A stretch of 64,000 bases of DNA from Blastococcus tunisiensis (GTDB lineage Bacteria; Actinomycetota; Actinomycetes; Mycobacteriales; Geodermatophilaceae): positions 156,944 through 220,943 of the forward strand of contig NZ_FOND01000007.1 of assembly GCF_900112815.1 (NCBI RefSeq), written 5' to 3'. The notes under the pieces were generated by a model. The model ran no database searches. It was not told the DNA's origin and worked only from the letters and a program-made list of their open reading frames with translations. How positions within the stretch are numbered: position 1 is the first letter of the stretch; each line of letters starts with the position of its first letter. Position numbers and translations under genes: made by a program. Positions 1 to 7,652 of the stretch are shown here, one piece after another.

Positions 1-1093
1 GGCGGTCTGGCGGAAGGGGTCTCCCGACCTGCTCGGCAGGCCGTACGGACCGCAGTTGCCAAGAGGACGAGGATGGCCCGCAGATGATCCACGCCGTGGG
101 CATCGGCCGAGGACCGGAGCGGGGCCGGCGCCGGCATGCCGGCGGACTGGAAAGCTAGGTGAGCGCGTCCGCGCCCGGGCTCCTCCCGGTCGTCGACGTC
201 GACCTACCGCCGGGAGAGGGACCGCAGAGCTCGTCGAGGGACTCGACCACGTCGGCGACGAGCACGCCGACACCGTCCTGCTTGTGGCCCGCGGGCTCGG
301 CGGACTGCCGGACGCCCGCACGGCCGAGGTGGTCGGGGTCCCCTTGGCCGCCCCGGTCAGCTCGGTCGAGGGGAGGTGTACGCCGCATTGATGGGGCTGG
401 TCGGCGCGGCCCGATCGGCTGTTGGCACCGCCGAGCCGCTCACCTCGATCGAGCAGGAGGCCGCCGAGACGCAAGGGATGGCGACCGTGCCCGCGACGGT
501 GGTGGCCACTCGCCTGCTCTCGCCCGAACCTGCTCGAGGTCGCCTTGGCGGGGCTGGCCCTTTGCGGTGGCGGGGCGGCGACGAGGGGACGGTGAGCAGC
601 CGCTTCGCCGCTGCCGAACCCGGCTCGCCCGTCGCGGTGTGGGGCTGGACGGTCTGCCGCACGGCCACCCCGCGGTCGTCGTCGCCGAGACCGTGAACGC
701 CGACCACGAGATCGTCCTCGCCGCGCAGTGCTGTGGTCATGGCAGAAACAGCCCAGTTTAGGTCAGCCTAACCAGGGGCCCTGCGCTCCTCATCAGAGCT
801 TGTCGCGGATTTCCGGCGGAGATGTGCGCCGCCGCTGAGCGACACTCCTCGACCGCCGGTTCTGGTGAGCGACACTTCGCTCCGACGACACGGCCCTCGA
901 TCGAGACTGGAGCGAGGTCGCGCTCATCGCCGTCGGGGACGCATCCCCAGTCGTGGGGCAGCTGTGAGCCCAGCAGTGGACGGGGCTCGCCGTGTCCGCG
1001 GGCGTGACCCCGGCTCGGCACGGGCTTCCCACAAGCAGCACCTACGGGTCTTGCAAGTGACCGAGCGGCTGCTGTCGCTACTTTGTAGCTGCC
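1..1093. other. Left-edge region with no intact gene, probably decayed coding DNA
   Basis: No frame here keeps a convincing start, ribosome site and G/C third-position pattern along its length. Short stretches do look protein-like on the plus strand, for example a hydrophobic segment reading VLLVARGLGGLPDARTAEVV around 270-333. The likely frame then shifts near 370 and ends without a conserved carboxy terminus. The simplest reading is one or more decayed genes of the mobile element. I cannot assign a family and would not annotate a product. Confidence 0.4.
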
Positions 1094-1543
1094 ATGGCTG
1101 CCACCTCGTCCCTTGAACTGCTGCACGCCGAGATCACTGCGGAGCTGGCAGCTCAGGAACGGCACGCGTCCGCCATCGACGCCAAGGCCGGCGTTCTTCT
1201 CGGCTTCGCCGGCGTCTTGGTCGGCCTCAGTGTGGGGAACCTGGACGGTTTGCCCGCCAACGTTGCCGCTGGCGCAGCAGGACTTGCCGCCTTCTTTGCG
1301 GGTTGGGCCACATTGCCCCGCTCGTTCCCGACGCTCAACGCCCGAAAGCTGCGCGACAAGTACCTCGGTGCCGAAGAGGGCTTCACACGGCTGCGCCTCT
1401 TGGACACGCGCATTGCGATCTACACCCAGACCCGCGCGATCTTGAAAGTGAAGGCGCGTCTCGTCACCGCAGCGACCTTCTTCCTTGGCTCAGCTGTGAT
1501 CTTGACCGTGATTGCCGGTATCCTTGACAACCGAGGGAGGTAG
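1094..1543 (+). CDS. Three-helix membrane protein resembling PycTM/2TM immune effectors
   Basis: A 149-residue protein begins with a soluble amphipathic helix, followed by the segment DAKAGVLLGFAGVLVGLSVG as a first membrane helix. Two more membrane helices lie at about residues 55-75 and 122-142, with a charged linker between them. A charged helix leading into an AKAG-type first membrane segment is typical of the small membrane effectors of Pycsar and related nucleotide-signalling defence systems (DUF5706, SMODS/SLOG-associated 2TM). Known members depolarise the membrane when activated. No cyclase gene is adjacent, so the function is inferred by resemblance only. Two small genes follow within 6 bases, suggesting one operon. 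It could also be an unrelated small membrane protein. Confidence 0.6.
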   Translation: MAATSSLELLHAEITAELAAQERHASAIDAKAGVLLGFAGVLVGLSVGNLDGLPANVAAGAAGLAAFFAGWATLPRSFPTLNARKLRDKYLGAEEGFTRLRLLDTRIAIYTQTRAILKVKARLVTAATFFLGSAVILTVIAGILDNRGR

Positions 1544-1548
1544 AGCTG

Positions 1549-1704
1549 ATGACTGACGCGGCCACCGCAACGCAGGCACCTGCAGCTAGCGCACCTCCGG
1601 CCTTCGAGCCTGACGTAGAGCTGATCGACCACCTTGAAGGCAACGAGCGAGCCATCAAGCGTTACCGCGACCATGCCGAGTCGCAGCGCGAGAAAGGCGC
1701 GTGA
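1549..1704 (+). CDS. Small acidic protein (51 aa), first of a tandem paralogous pair
   Basis: An ATG six bases after the stop of the membrane-protein gene opens a 51-codon frame, with the sequence gagggaggtagagctg providing the ribosome site. The product has an Ala/Pro-rich amino end, then the motif FEPDVELIDHLEGNERAIK and a basic tail. The next gene encodes a second short protein with a closely similar Pro-rich lead and YEPDIALIDY core, so the two look like tandem duplicates. No family is recognised. Position suggests a partner or modulator of the membrane protein, which is inference. Confidence 0.55.
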   Translation: MTDAATATQAPAASAPPAFEPDVELIDHLEGNERAIKRYRDHAESQREKGA

Positions 1705-1865
1705 GGATCAGTCGCGTGGCATCTGAGCCCGAGCCACAGGGACCGGAGCCCATGCCGGCGGCTGCGACCCAGCCTGAGGCCGCTCCGCCGTACGAGCCCG
1801 ACATCGCACTGATCGACTATCAGAAGCGGGACGGCAGTGACGGCCGCTCGATCGAGACCCGCTAA
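1701..1865 (+). CDS. Small acidic protein (54 aa), second of the tandem pair
   Basis: The GTG start overlaps the preceding stop as GTGA, so translation is probably coupled. The 54-residue product repeats the layout of its neighbour: a Pro/Ala/Glu-rich lead, then APPYEPDIALIDYQKR, then a short charged tail. The shared core is APP-x-[FY]-E-P-D-[VI]-x-L-I-D. An internal ATG at 1753 would give a shorter version that keeps the core. Function is unknown. The coupling and shared motif argue that both are real genes rather than chance frames. Confidence 0.5.
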   Translation: MRISRVASEPEPQGPEPMPAAATQPEAAPPYEPDIALIDYQKRDGSDGRSIETR

Positions 1866-2017
1866 GCGCACCTTCTGACCTATCCCAGCCACGATCGCTG
1901 CGCTTCCGCGCTGACGGTCCGTGCCCAAGGTCGGCCTCAACTCGCCGGCTTGGAAGACCATCCCGAGCTAGTACCTCGCCGCCACGGAAGGCGCAACTCG
2001 CGTGGTCCTGCGCTGGC

Positions 2018-2182
2018 GGGGTCCAGGCGCGAGTGGCCGGAACCCAGCTCGCGGTGTTCGGCACGGTCTATGCGTCGAGCAGCGGATCGGCAAACTGGAA
2101 GGTCGCCGCGGCGCAGCGCTTCGTAGGCGAGGTGTGGGCCGAGCGCTGCGCGGAGCCGGAAGGCGTCGACGATGTTCCGTGG
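2018..2182 (-). pseudogene. Remnant of a second abiEi-abiEii copy with a large internal deletion
   Basis: Read on the minus strand, 2182-2106 closely matches the AbiEi carboxy-terminal coding region at about 10508-10433 (the segment reading LAYEALRR). Positions 2100-2018 match the last ~28 codons of AbiEii at about 9500-9414 (ending WVPATRxWTP). Relative to the intact locus, about 930 bp joining the two are missing, so neither gene can be functional. Identity is high but not perfect. Both copies lie in the same orientation and flank the exonuclease and E2-E1-JAB genes. This is seen directly in the sequence; the duplication-and-deletion history is inference. Confidence 0.85.
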
Positions 2183-2363
2183 CAAGGGCATCGGCCACCG
2201 GTGCTGGTGATCAACGTCAGGTCGAGTCAATCTGGGGCAGTTTGCGCGCTGTCCCCCGCACAGCACGCAATGGCACCCTCCCAGCTGCATTCACCACGGC
2301 CGCTCGTCCCGCTCCCTCGTCACCGTTGCGATACGGTGCGTCACCGCATGTGGGGGAGGGGAT

Positions 2364-2936
2364 ATGAACGAAGGCAGTTCTGTGCTGGCGGTCGTCGACG
2401 CGATGGATGGCGTTCCGGTCGTCTGGTGGGTGGATCTGGGCCCACGGATCGCCGGCATATCCCGGCTGTGTGGCGCCTGGGTCGTCGACGGCGCCGATCC
2501 CGCGAGGACGCTGCAGGCGCTGACCGCGACCCGTGTGACCCTGTCCACCGTCGACGGGGAGCAGGCACTGAAGGAGCATGAGGGGGCCACCGAACGGGTG
2601 CTCGACCTAGAGGCGACCGTCACCTCGGTGGTCGCCGTCCGGGACGGGCTGCAGACCGCCTACGAGGAGGCGGCCACCACGAAGAAAAGCCTGACCCCGC
2701 CGCGGTGGTCGGCGCTGCCCGAGCCGTTGGACATCGAGGCCGCGGAGGCCGCCGCGGGTGATCCTCGGACGGCGCGCGCCCTGGGTATCGCCCGGTGGCT
2801 CAACGACCTGTGCCGGGCCTGGGACGCCGTCGAGGACGAGCGGCTGAAGCGTTCTTACATGCGTCCGCTCGGTGGCCCAGCCGAGCGGGCGCTGCCGGCC
2901 GTCATCCGGGACGCGCAACCGGGCGTCGCGGCGTGA
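2364..2936 (+). CDS. Conserved hypothetical protein coupled to an exonuclease
   Basis: The start is fixed by ggggaggggat just upstream of the ATG. The 190-residue protein has a compact, probably alpha/beta amino half (WWVDLGPRIAGISRLCGAWV), a short Glu-rich helix around residues 70-105 and a helical carboxy half. I see no catalytic motif or membrane segment. Its stop overlaps the GTG of the exonuclease-BRCT gene as GTGA, so the two are translationally coupled and probably work together, for instance as a binding or loading partner. I do not recognise the family. Confidence 0.75.
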   Translation: MNEGSSVLAVVDAMDGVPVVWWVDLGPRIAGISRLCGAWVVDGADPARTLQALTATRVTLSTVDGEQALKEHEGATERVLDLEATVTSVVAVRDGLQTAYEEAATTKKSLTPPRWSALPEPLDIEAAEAAAGDPRTARALGIARWLNDLCRAWDAVEDERLKRSYMRPLGGPAERALPAVIRDAQPGVAA

Positions 2937-3946
2937 CCGGGCTGCTGCCGCCCCCCCGGCCGGCGCTGGATGACCGCACCGGTCCGGGAGCCGACGGGCT
3001 GGACTTCGTCGCGATCGACGTCGAGACCGCGAACGCCCGCCGCGGCTCCATCTGCGCGATCGGCGCGGCCGTCGTCCGCGACGGCGCCGTTGTATCCACC
3101 CACTCGTGGCTGACCCGGCCGCCGGCGGGCCTGGATCACTTCGACGGCATCAACGTCGCCCTGCACGGCATCACGCCGGACATGGTGGCCGACCAGCCGA
3201 CCTTCGCCGTGCGGCTGGACCAGCTGCTCGAGGTCACCGGTGGGCTGCCGTTCGTTGCGCACAACGCCGCCTTCGACATCGGGGCGCTGCGTGAGGCCTG
3301 CGTTGCCGTCGACCGGGAGTGGCCGACCACCGATTACGCATGCTCGCTCATCATGGCCCGGCGGGCGCTGGACCTGATCTCCTATCGCCTGCCGATGGTC
3401 GCCGCTGAGTGCGGCGTGGCCCTCGCCGCCCACCACGAGGCCGGCTCGGACGCGCTGGCCTGCGCCCACGTCGTCCTGGAGATCGCCCGCCGCCGGGGTG
3501 CCGACAACCTCGGCGGTCTCCTTACCGGGCTGCAGGTGCTCACTGGGCGGCTGGAGGCCGCCGCCTGGCAAGGCTGCCGGAGCACGTCGTCCTACACGGG
3601 ACCGCAGCTGCCCGACGTCGCGGCCGACGCCGACCCGGAGCACCCGCTGTACGGGCAGGTCATGGTCTTCACCGGTGCGCTGAGCATCCGCCGCCAGGAT
3701 GCCTGGGACACCGTCGCTCGCTGCGGCGCCGTCGTGGAGAAGGGCGTCAACAAGCGGACGACGATGCTGGTCGTCGGCGACGGGTTCGCCGGTCATGACC
3801 CGGCGGACTTCTGGACCGGCAAGGCGGCGAAGGCGGTGCACTGGCGGGAGAAGGGCCACCGGATCGAGGTCCTCACCGAGGGCGATCTCATCGACCTCCT
3901 CGCCGAGACCCGTACCTCCGGCGTCCGGGACGTGGTGCCCGCCTGA
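2933..3946 (+). CDS. DEDDh 3'-5' exonuclease with C-terminal BRCT domain
   Basis: The 337-residue protein has all exonuclease motifs of the DnaQ family. Exo I is AIDVET (Asp29, Glu31), Exo II is AHNAAFDIGAL (about 107-117) and Exo III is HEAGSDALA (about 168-176) with the DEDDh histidine. The carboxy third (about 240-335, from LYGQVMVFTGAL to the end) is a BRCT domain of the DNA-ligase/DnaQ-associated type. Such proteins remove 3' nucleotides from DNA or RNA. The coupled upstream partner and the location in a defence-like cluster suggest cargo nucleic-acid processing rather than replicative proofreading. I chose GTG at 2933 because it overlaps the preceding stop; an open frame continues upstream but lies inside the other gene. 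Confidence 0.85.
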   Translation: MTGLLPPPRPALDDRTGPGADGLDFVAIDVETANARRGSICAIGAAVVRDGAVVSTHSWLTRPPAGLDHFDGINVALHGITPDMVADQPTFAVRLDQLLEVTGGLPFVAHNAAFDIGALREACVAVDREWPTTDYACSLIMARRALDLISYRLPMVAAECGVALAAHHEAGSDALACAHVVLEIARRRGADNLGGLLTGLQVLTGRLEAAAWQGCRSTSSYTGPQLPDVAADADPEHPLYGQVMVFTGALSIRRQDAWDTVARCGAVVEKGVNKRTTMLVVGDGFAGHDPADFWTGKAAKAVHWREKGHRIEVLTEGDLIDLLAETRTSGVRDVVPA

Positions 3947-3993
3947 GCCATACCGTTGCGGCAGGTGGTCTTTCCGGCAGCGCTGCAGCGCGA

Positions 3994-5073
3994 TCAGCCG
4001 AGAAGGGCCGGGCAGTAGTGCTGCAGAAGGAGTCGGGTCAGCTGCTCCCCACGGCTGGTGATGGCGTCGAGGTTCTCGCGGCTCATCTTCTTGAAGTTCG
4101 TCCCGTACTGGTTCACCTGCTCCATCGGCACCAGACCGGGGGCGGGCATGGGCAGCCGGCGGTCCCGCATGCCCAGGTAGGCGTGAACGAAGCCTCGAAT
4201 CTGTCCGGTGCTCCGAGCGGCGTGCAGCCGTGCCCGGGTGCCGTCCTGGGTCTTGCGGTAGGTGATGTCGAAGCTGCGCATCAGGCGGAACGGCAACACC
4301 CTGGCCCTGGATGCCCCCCGCTCCTGGCGGCCGGCGTCACAGGCGACGATGTAGTCGAGCGGGTACACGTGATCGCTGAAGCGCGGATTCCGGCCGGGCT
4401 CGAGCACGGACAACCCCAGGTTGTCGTACACGCCGCCGTCGGTCAGCGCGAGCCGTTGCTGCTGAGTCTGACCTCCGCGCTCGAACGTGTACGTCCTCTG
4501 CACGGCAGGGAACGCGAGTGGGAATGCGGCGCTGGCGGCGACGGCCTCCGCGACGCGGATGGGCTCGACGATGCGACCGTACGTGGAGAGGGAGCTGAGG
4601 TCGCTGCCGAACCGGACCGCGCGGGAGGTGATGAGGTCCGTGGCGGAAAGGACCGTCGAGAGCCCGGCGTACGTGACATCGGGTAGGTACTTGTCGCCGA
4701 AGGTGCAGTCGGTCAGGAGAGCGGCGAGCACGTCGGTGCGGTTCCGGCTGGGCCGCACGCGCCCGTCGGGACGGGCGGCCGCGATGAGATCGACACCCCT
4801 GCGCGCAACGCGCACCGGGGACAGGGTCCTCGTGGTGAGCTCCAACTGGAGCCCGCGTCCGAGAAGTTCGACGACCTGACCATCGAACTCCTGGAAGGTC
4901 GACGGCCCGTAGGCCCACAGCGCCGCGAGCAGGCTTCCACCGCTGATACCGCTGACCACCGTCACCTTGGACAGCACGCCGGTGTCGTGCAGAGCGCGCA
5001 GGCAGCCGAGGCCGAACGCGGTAGCGCGGAACCCGCCGCCGGACAGGGCGAGGCCGACCCGATCGGTGGTCAT
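3994..5073 (-). CDS. Patatin-like phospholipase, probable membrane-attacking effector
   Basis: The 359-residue protein carries the full patatin catalytic set. The oxyanion-hole loop is SGGGFRATAFG (residues 11-21), the nucleophile elbow GISGGS has Ser44, and the dyad aspartate is Asp212 in DGGVYDNLG. Patatins hydrolyse phospholipids; CapV in CBASS is a family member that kills infected cells by degrading the membrane. The ATG overlaps the E2-E1-JAB stop as ATGA. An upstream in-frame ATG at 5103 exists but lies deeper in the other gene. The chain ends HYCPALLG, a terminal glycine of possible interest because the neighbouring E1/E2 would need a substrate with a small C-terminal residue. No nucleotide-sensing domain is obvious. 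Confidence 0.88.
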   Translation of the reverse strand: MTTDRVGLALSGGGFRATAFGLGCLRALHDTGVLSKVTVVSGISGGSLLAALWAYGPSTFQEFDGQVVELLGRGLQLELTTRTLSPVRVARRGVDLIAAARPDGRVRPSRNRTDVLAALLTDCTFGDKYLPDVTYAGLSTVLSATDLITSRAVRFGSDLSSLSTYGRIVEPIRVAEAVAASAAFPLAFPAVQRTYTFERGGQTQQQRLALTDGGVYDNLGLSVLEPGRNPRFSDHVYPLDYIVACDAGRQERGASRARVLPFRLMRSFDITYRKTQDGTRARLHAARSTGQIRGFVHAYLGMRDRRLPMPAPGLVPMEQVNQYGTNFKKMSRENLDAITSRGEQLTRLLLQHYCPALLG

Positions 5074-7652
5074 CGGCTCCCACCAAGCCACCGTCGCCAC
5101 CACGGCACTCCGTGCGGCTCGATGGACTCCCGCACCCGGAAGTACTTGCCCGGCGGCAGAGCCGGTTGCTGCGGCGGAGGTCCGCTGGAGTCCGCACGGT
5201 GAACGACGCGCAGATACAGCTGCGGCGGCGGTGTCCGATCGGCGCCGTCCCGCCAGCCGGTCCAGGCCGGGTCATGGCCGCCCACGATCAGCATGAGGCA
5301 GCGAGGGGGCCCGCCCAACGCGGGGGTGACGAGGTTCGCCATGCCCGTCTCGTCCGTTCGGCTCGGCCTGGCCGGCCCGTCAGGGTGGGTGTGCCACATG
5401 CCCACGAACGACGTGATCTTGCCCGTTGTCCGTGCGTAGTGCTCGACCAGATCCTGGGAGCCCTCGATGCCGTGCCGGAAGTGCACCGCGCTGCACAGGC
5501 TGTCCGGGGTGGGTGGTGTGGCGTCGTCGATGTACACGACCCCGGCCGCCTCGTCGATCTGACCGAGGAGCATCCCGCCCGTTTCGATGTCCGGCCCGCG
5601 GAGGCGCGCACCACGGCGGACCTCGGCGCGGATGGTGCCAAGCGCGATCTGGCTGACCCGGACCTGGAAGGCCCCGTCGACCGTGGCCTGGACGCAGTCC
5701 TCGGGCCAGCCGATCCATGTGGTCCCCGTCGTGCCGTGCGCGTCGTCGTCCGTGGGCTCGAGCCGGATGGCCCCGGCGGCCATCGGGAGGCATGGCGCCC
5801 CCGGGAGACGGCCGGCCAGGGCATCCAGCCCCGCGCTGAGGAGGGCCGCGGCGAGCGCGGTGGACTCGACGTGGGAACCGGTGAAGGTCGGCGCTGAGCA
5901 GCCAGGCTCGGGGAGGAAGACGTCGGTCCGTGCGCTGCGCGGGTAGAGGTCGGTGGCCACGTCGGGGAGCTGGGCCGCGTGGCTGCCACGTGCGGCGATG
6001 CCCAGCCGGCGCAGCACGTCATCGCCACCGCCGGAGGCGCCGGGGCGGGAGACAGCGATAACTCCGCGACGCGCGCGGTGCCCGACCAGGACCGTCAGCA
6101 GTGCGGGCCACGTGCCCGATGTCGTCGCTCGACGCCGTTCCAGGGCGGAACGGACAGCGGCATCGGCGGTGGCGTCGATGATCAGGTCGAAGCGGTCGTC
6201 ACCTTCGGCTGGTAGCCGCGACACGTAGCCGACGGCGTCCTGGCTGCCCCCGGTGACCCGGCAGCCGGGGTAGCAGTCGGGGTTGATGAGGCGCAGGCGT
6301 TCGGCGAGCACGAGGGCCTTGGGACGGCCGATGTCCCGGTCCATGTACGGCTGTCGGACGAGGATGCCGGGGGTGATAACACCGTGGTCGATGACGGTCA
6401 CGTCGCTCGCGCCGGCACGCACCACCGCCTCGGCGACGGGCGCGCCCAGCGCGCCGCACCCGAGGACGAGGACACGCTGGCCTCCCAGCCAGGTGGCAGA
6501 GCTCTCCGCGTCCCGGCGCCGCGTCGTCTCCGGTCGGTCCTCGAACACGCGGGCCCAGCGCACCGGGTCTGTATCGAGCCAGTCCAGACCCAGCTGGTTG
6601 AGCCGGTCGCGGTTGTCGTGGCGCTTCCGCGACGTCGTCATCAGCTTGCCGAGCCGACCGGTGAGCTTTCCGGTGAGCAAGTCGATGCGCCAGGCGACCA
6701 GGTGAGCGACCCGTTCGCCCGGTACGACCTCGCGCGAGGGTGTACCGACGATCACCATCTGCGGCACGGCCCCGGGCCCGTGCGGCCACTCCTCGCCCTC
6801 GGGCGGGGTCGGCACACCCCGCTGCTTCGCCACCAGGACGTTGCCGTAGGCCACGCCCGCCATCAGAGCGAGCAGTTCCTCTCGAGGGAGGCCCTGCTGC
6901 TCAAGTCCGCTCAGCAGGTCGCCCCCATGGTGGGGGTACTCGAAACCGATGTCGCCGGTCAGGACCACGGCCGCCGCGGCGACCAGGTGCCTGCCGTTCG
7001 GTCCCTTCGGGGGGCCGCCGGCGGAGACGCGCTTTCGGTACTCGGACGCATCCATCCAGTTGATGACGTCGAGCCGCTCGCCGTTCCGGCTGTCCTGGGT
7101 GCACAGGGCGACCAGCAGCGCCGGCCCGTTCGTGGAGGGGCTGCGCCATGGCACCCGATCGCCGAGATCGGCCCGCACCACCAGGCTGCCCGAGGCGCCG
7201 GAGGTGTAGGCAACGGGCGGGTGCAGCGGGACGCCGTTCGCGTCGAGGGTGTCGGCGGCGGCGCGCTCGAGCCACAGCAGCAACCGGTCGACGAGACCAC
7301 GCATGCCGTCGCTGGGTGCCCACTCGGTGGACGGCGCGGCGTACAGGCACAGCTGATAGCCCCACTGGACGTGCGGCGTGCCCGCCCACCGTCGGTGCCG
7401 GACCTGCACGATCGGTGGCGCGAACGGAAAGTCATCCCGGACGATGAGGAGGAACGTCTCCCGCTGGCGCAGGTGGATGCCCGGGCCTGGCTCCCGACCG
7501 TCCAGCGGAATGGACATCAAGATCTCCAGCTGCCGGGAAGCGCGGCCGTAGGTGACACGAAGCACCTCTAGTCCGCCGTGGCCGGCGGCGAGGGCCTGGA
7601 GTTGCTCGAGGGCCAGGCGCTGCCCATCGCTCCACGCGGCGGGGTCGGTCAT
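5070..7652 (-). CDS. Single-chain E2-E1-JAB ubiquitin-like conjugation protein
   Basis: The 860-residue protein combines three enzymes. Residues ~10-145 are an E2-like domain with candidate catalytic Cys102 in QLCLYAAPSTEWAP. After a linker domain (~150-380), an E1/ThiF adenylation domain follows. It has GCGALG (398-403), Asp422, Arg433-Gln434, Lys445, and candidate thioester Cys585 in EPGCSAPTFTGS. Residues ~675-820 form a JAB/JAMM metallopeptidase with Glu690 and H754-x-H756-x7-S764-x2-D767. In type II CBASS, Cap2 (E2-E1) conjugates the CD-NTase C-terminus and Cap3 (JAB) reverses it; here both are fused and all motifs look intact. Start and stop overlap both neighbours (TGATG upstream, ATGA downstream), so the three genes form one operon. 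The conjugated substrate is unknown. Confidence 0.9.
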   Translation of the reverse strand: MTDPAAWSDGQRLALEQLQALAAGHGGLEVLRVTYGRASRQLEILMSIPLDGREPGPGIHLRQRETFLLIVRDDFPFAPPIVQVRHRRWAGTPHVQWGYQLCLYAAPSTEWAPSDGMRGLVDRLLLWLERAAADTLDANGVPLHPPVAYTSGASGSLVVRADLGDRVPWRSPSTNGPALLVALCTQDSRNGERLDVINWMDASEYRKRVSAGGPPKGPNGRHLVAAAAVVLTGDIGFEYPHHGGDLLSGLEQQGLPREELLALMAGVAYGNVLVAKQRGVPTPPEGEEWPHGPGAVPQMVIVGTPSREVVPGERVAHLVAWRIDLLTGKLTGRLGKLMTTSRKRHDNRDRLNQLGLDWLDTDPVRWARVFEDRPETTRRRDAESSATWLGGQRVLVLGCGALGAPVAEAVVRAGASDVTVIDHGVITPGILVRQPYMDRDIGRPKALVLAERLRLINPDCYPGCRVTGGSQDAVGYVSRLPAEGDDRFDLIIDATADAAVRSALERRRATTSGTWPALLTVLVGHRARRGVIAVSRPGASGGGDDVLRRLGIAARGSHAAQLPDVATDLYPRSARTDVFLPEPGCSAPTFTGSHVESTALAAALLSAGLDALAGRLPGAPCLPMAAGAIRLEPTDDDAHGTTGTTWIGWPEDCVQATVDGAFQVRVSQIALGTIRAEVRRGARLRGPDIETGGMLLGQIDEAAGVVYIDDATPPTPDSLCSAVHFRHGIEGSQDLVEHYARTTGKITSFVGMWHTHPDGPARPSRTDETGMANLVTPALGGPPRCLMLIVGGHDPAWTGWRDGADRTPPPQLYLRVVHRADSSGPPPQQPALPPGKYFRVRESIEPHGVPWWRRWLGGSR

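Noticed and set aside
1..1093. CpaE/MinD-like gene fragment at the left edge
   Set aside because: A few hydrophobic stretches resemble the MinD-like protein at 11334, but frames break repeatedly and no motif is clear, so no product is named.
2855..3859. Long minus-strand frame opposite the exonuclease
   Set aside because: It is a GC-driven shadow without a ribosome site or conserved motif. The plus-strand gene has complete exonuclease and BRCT motifs.
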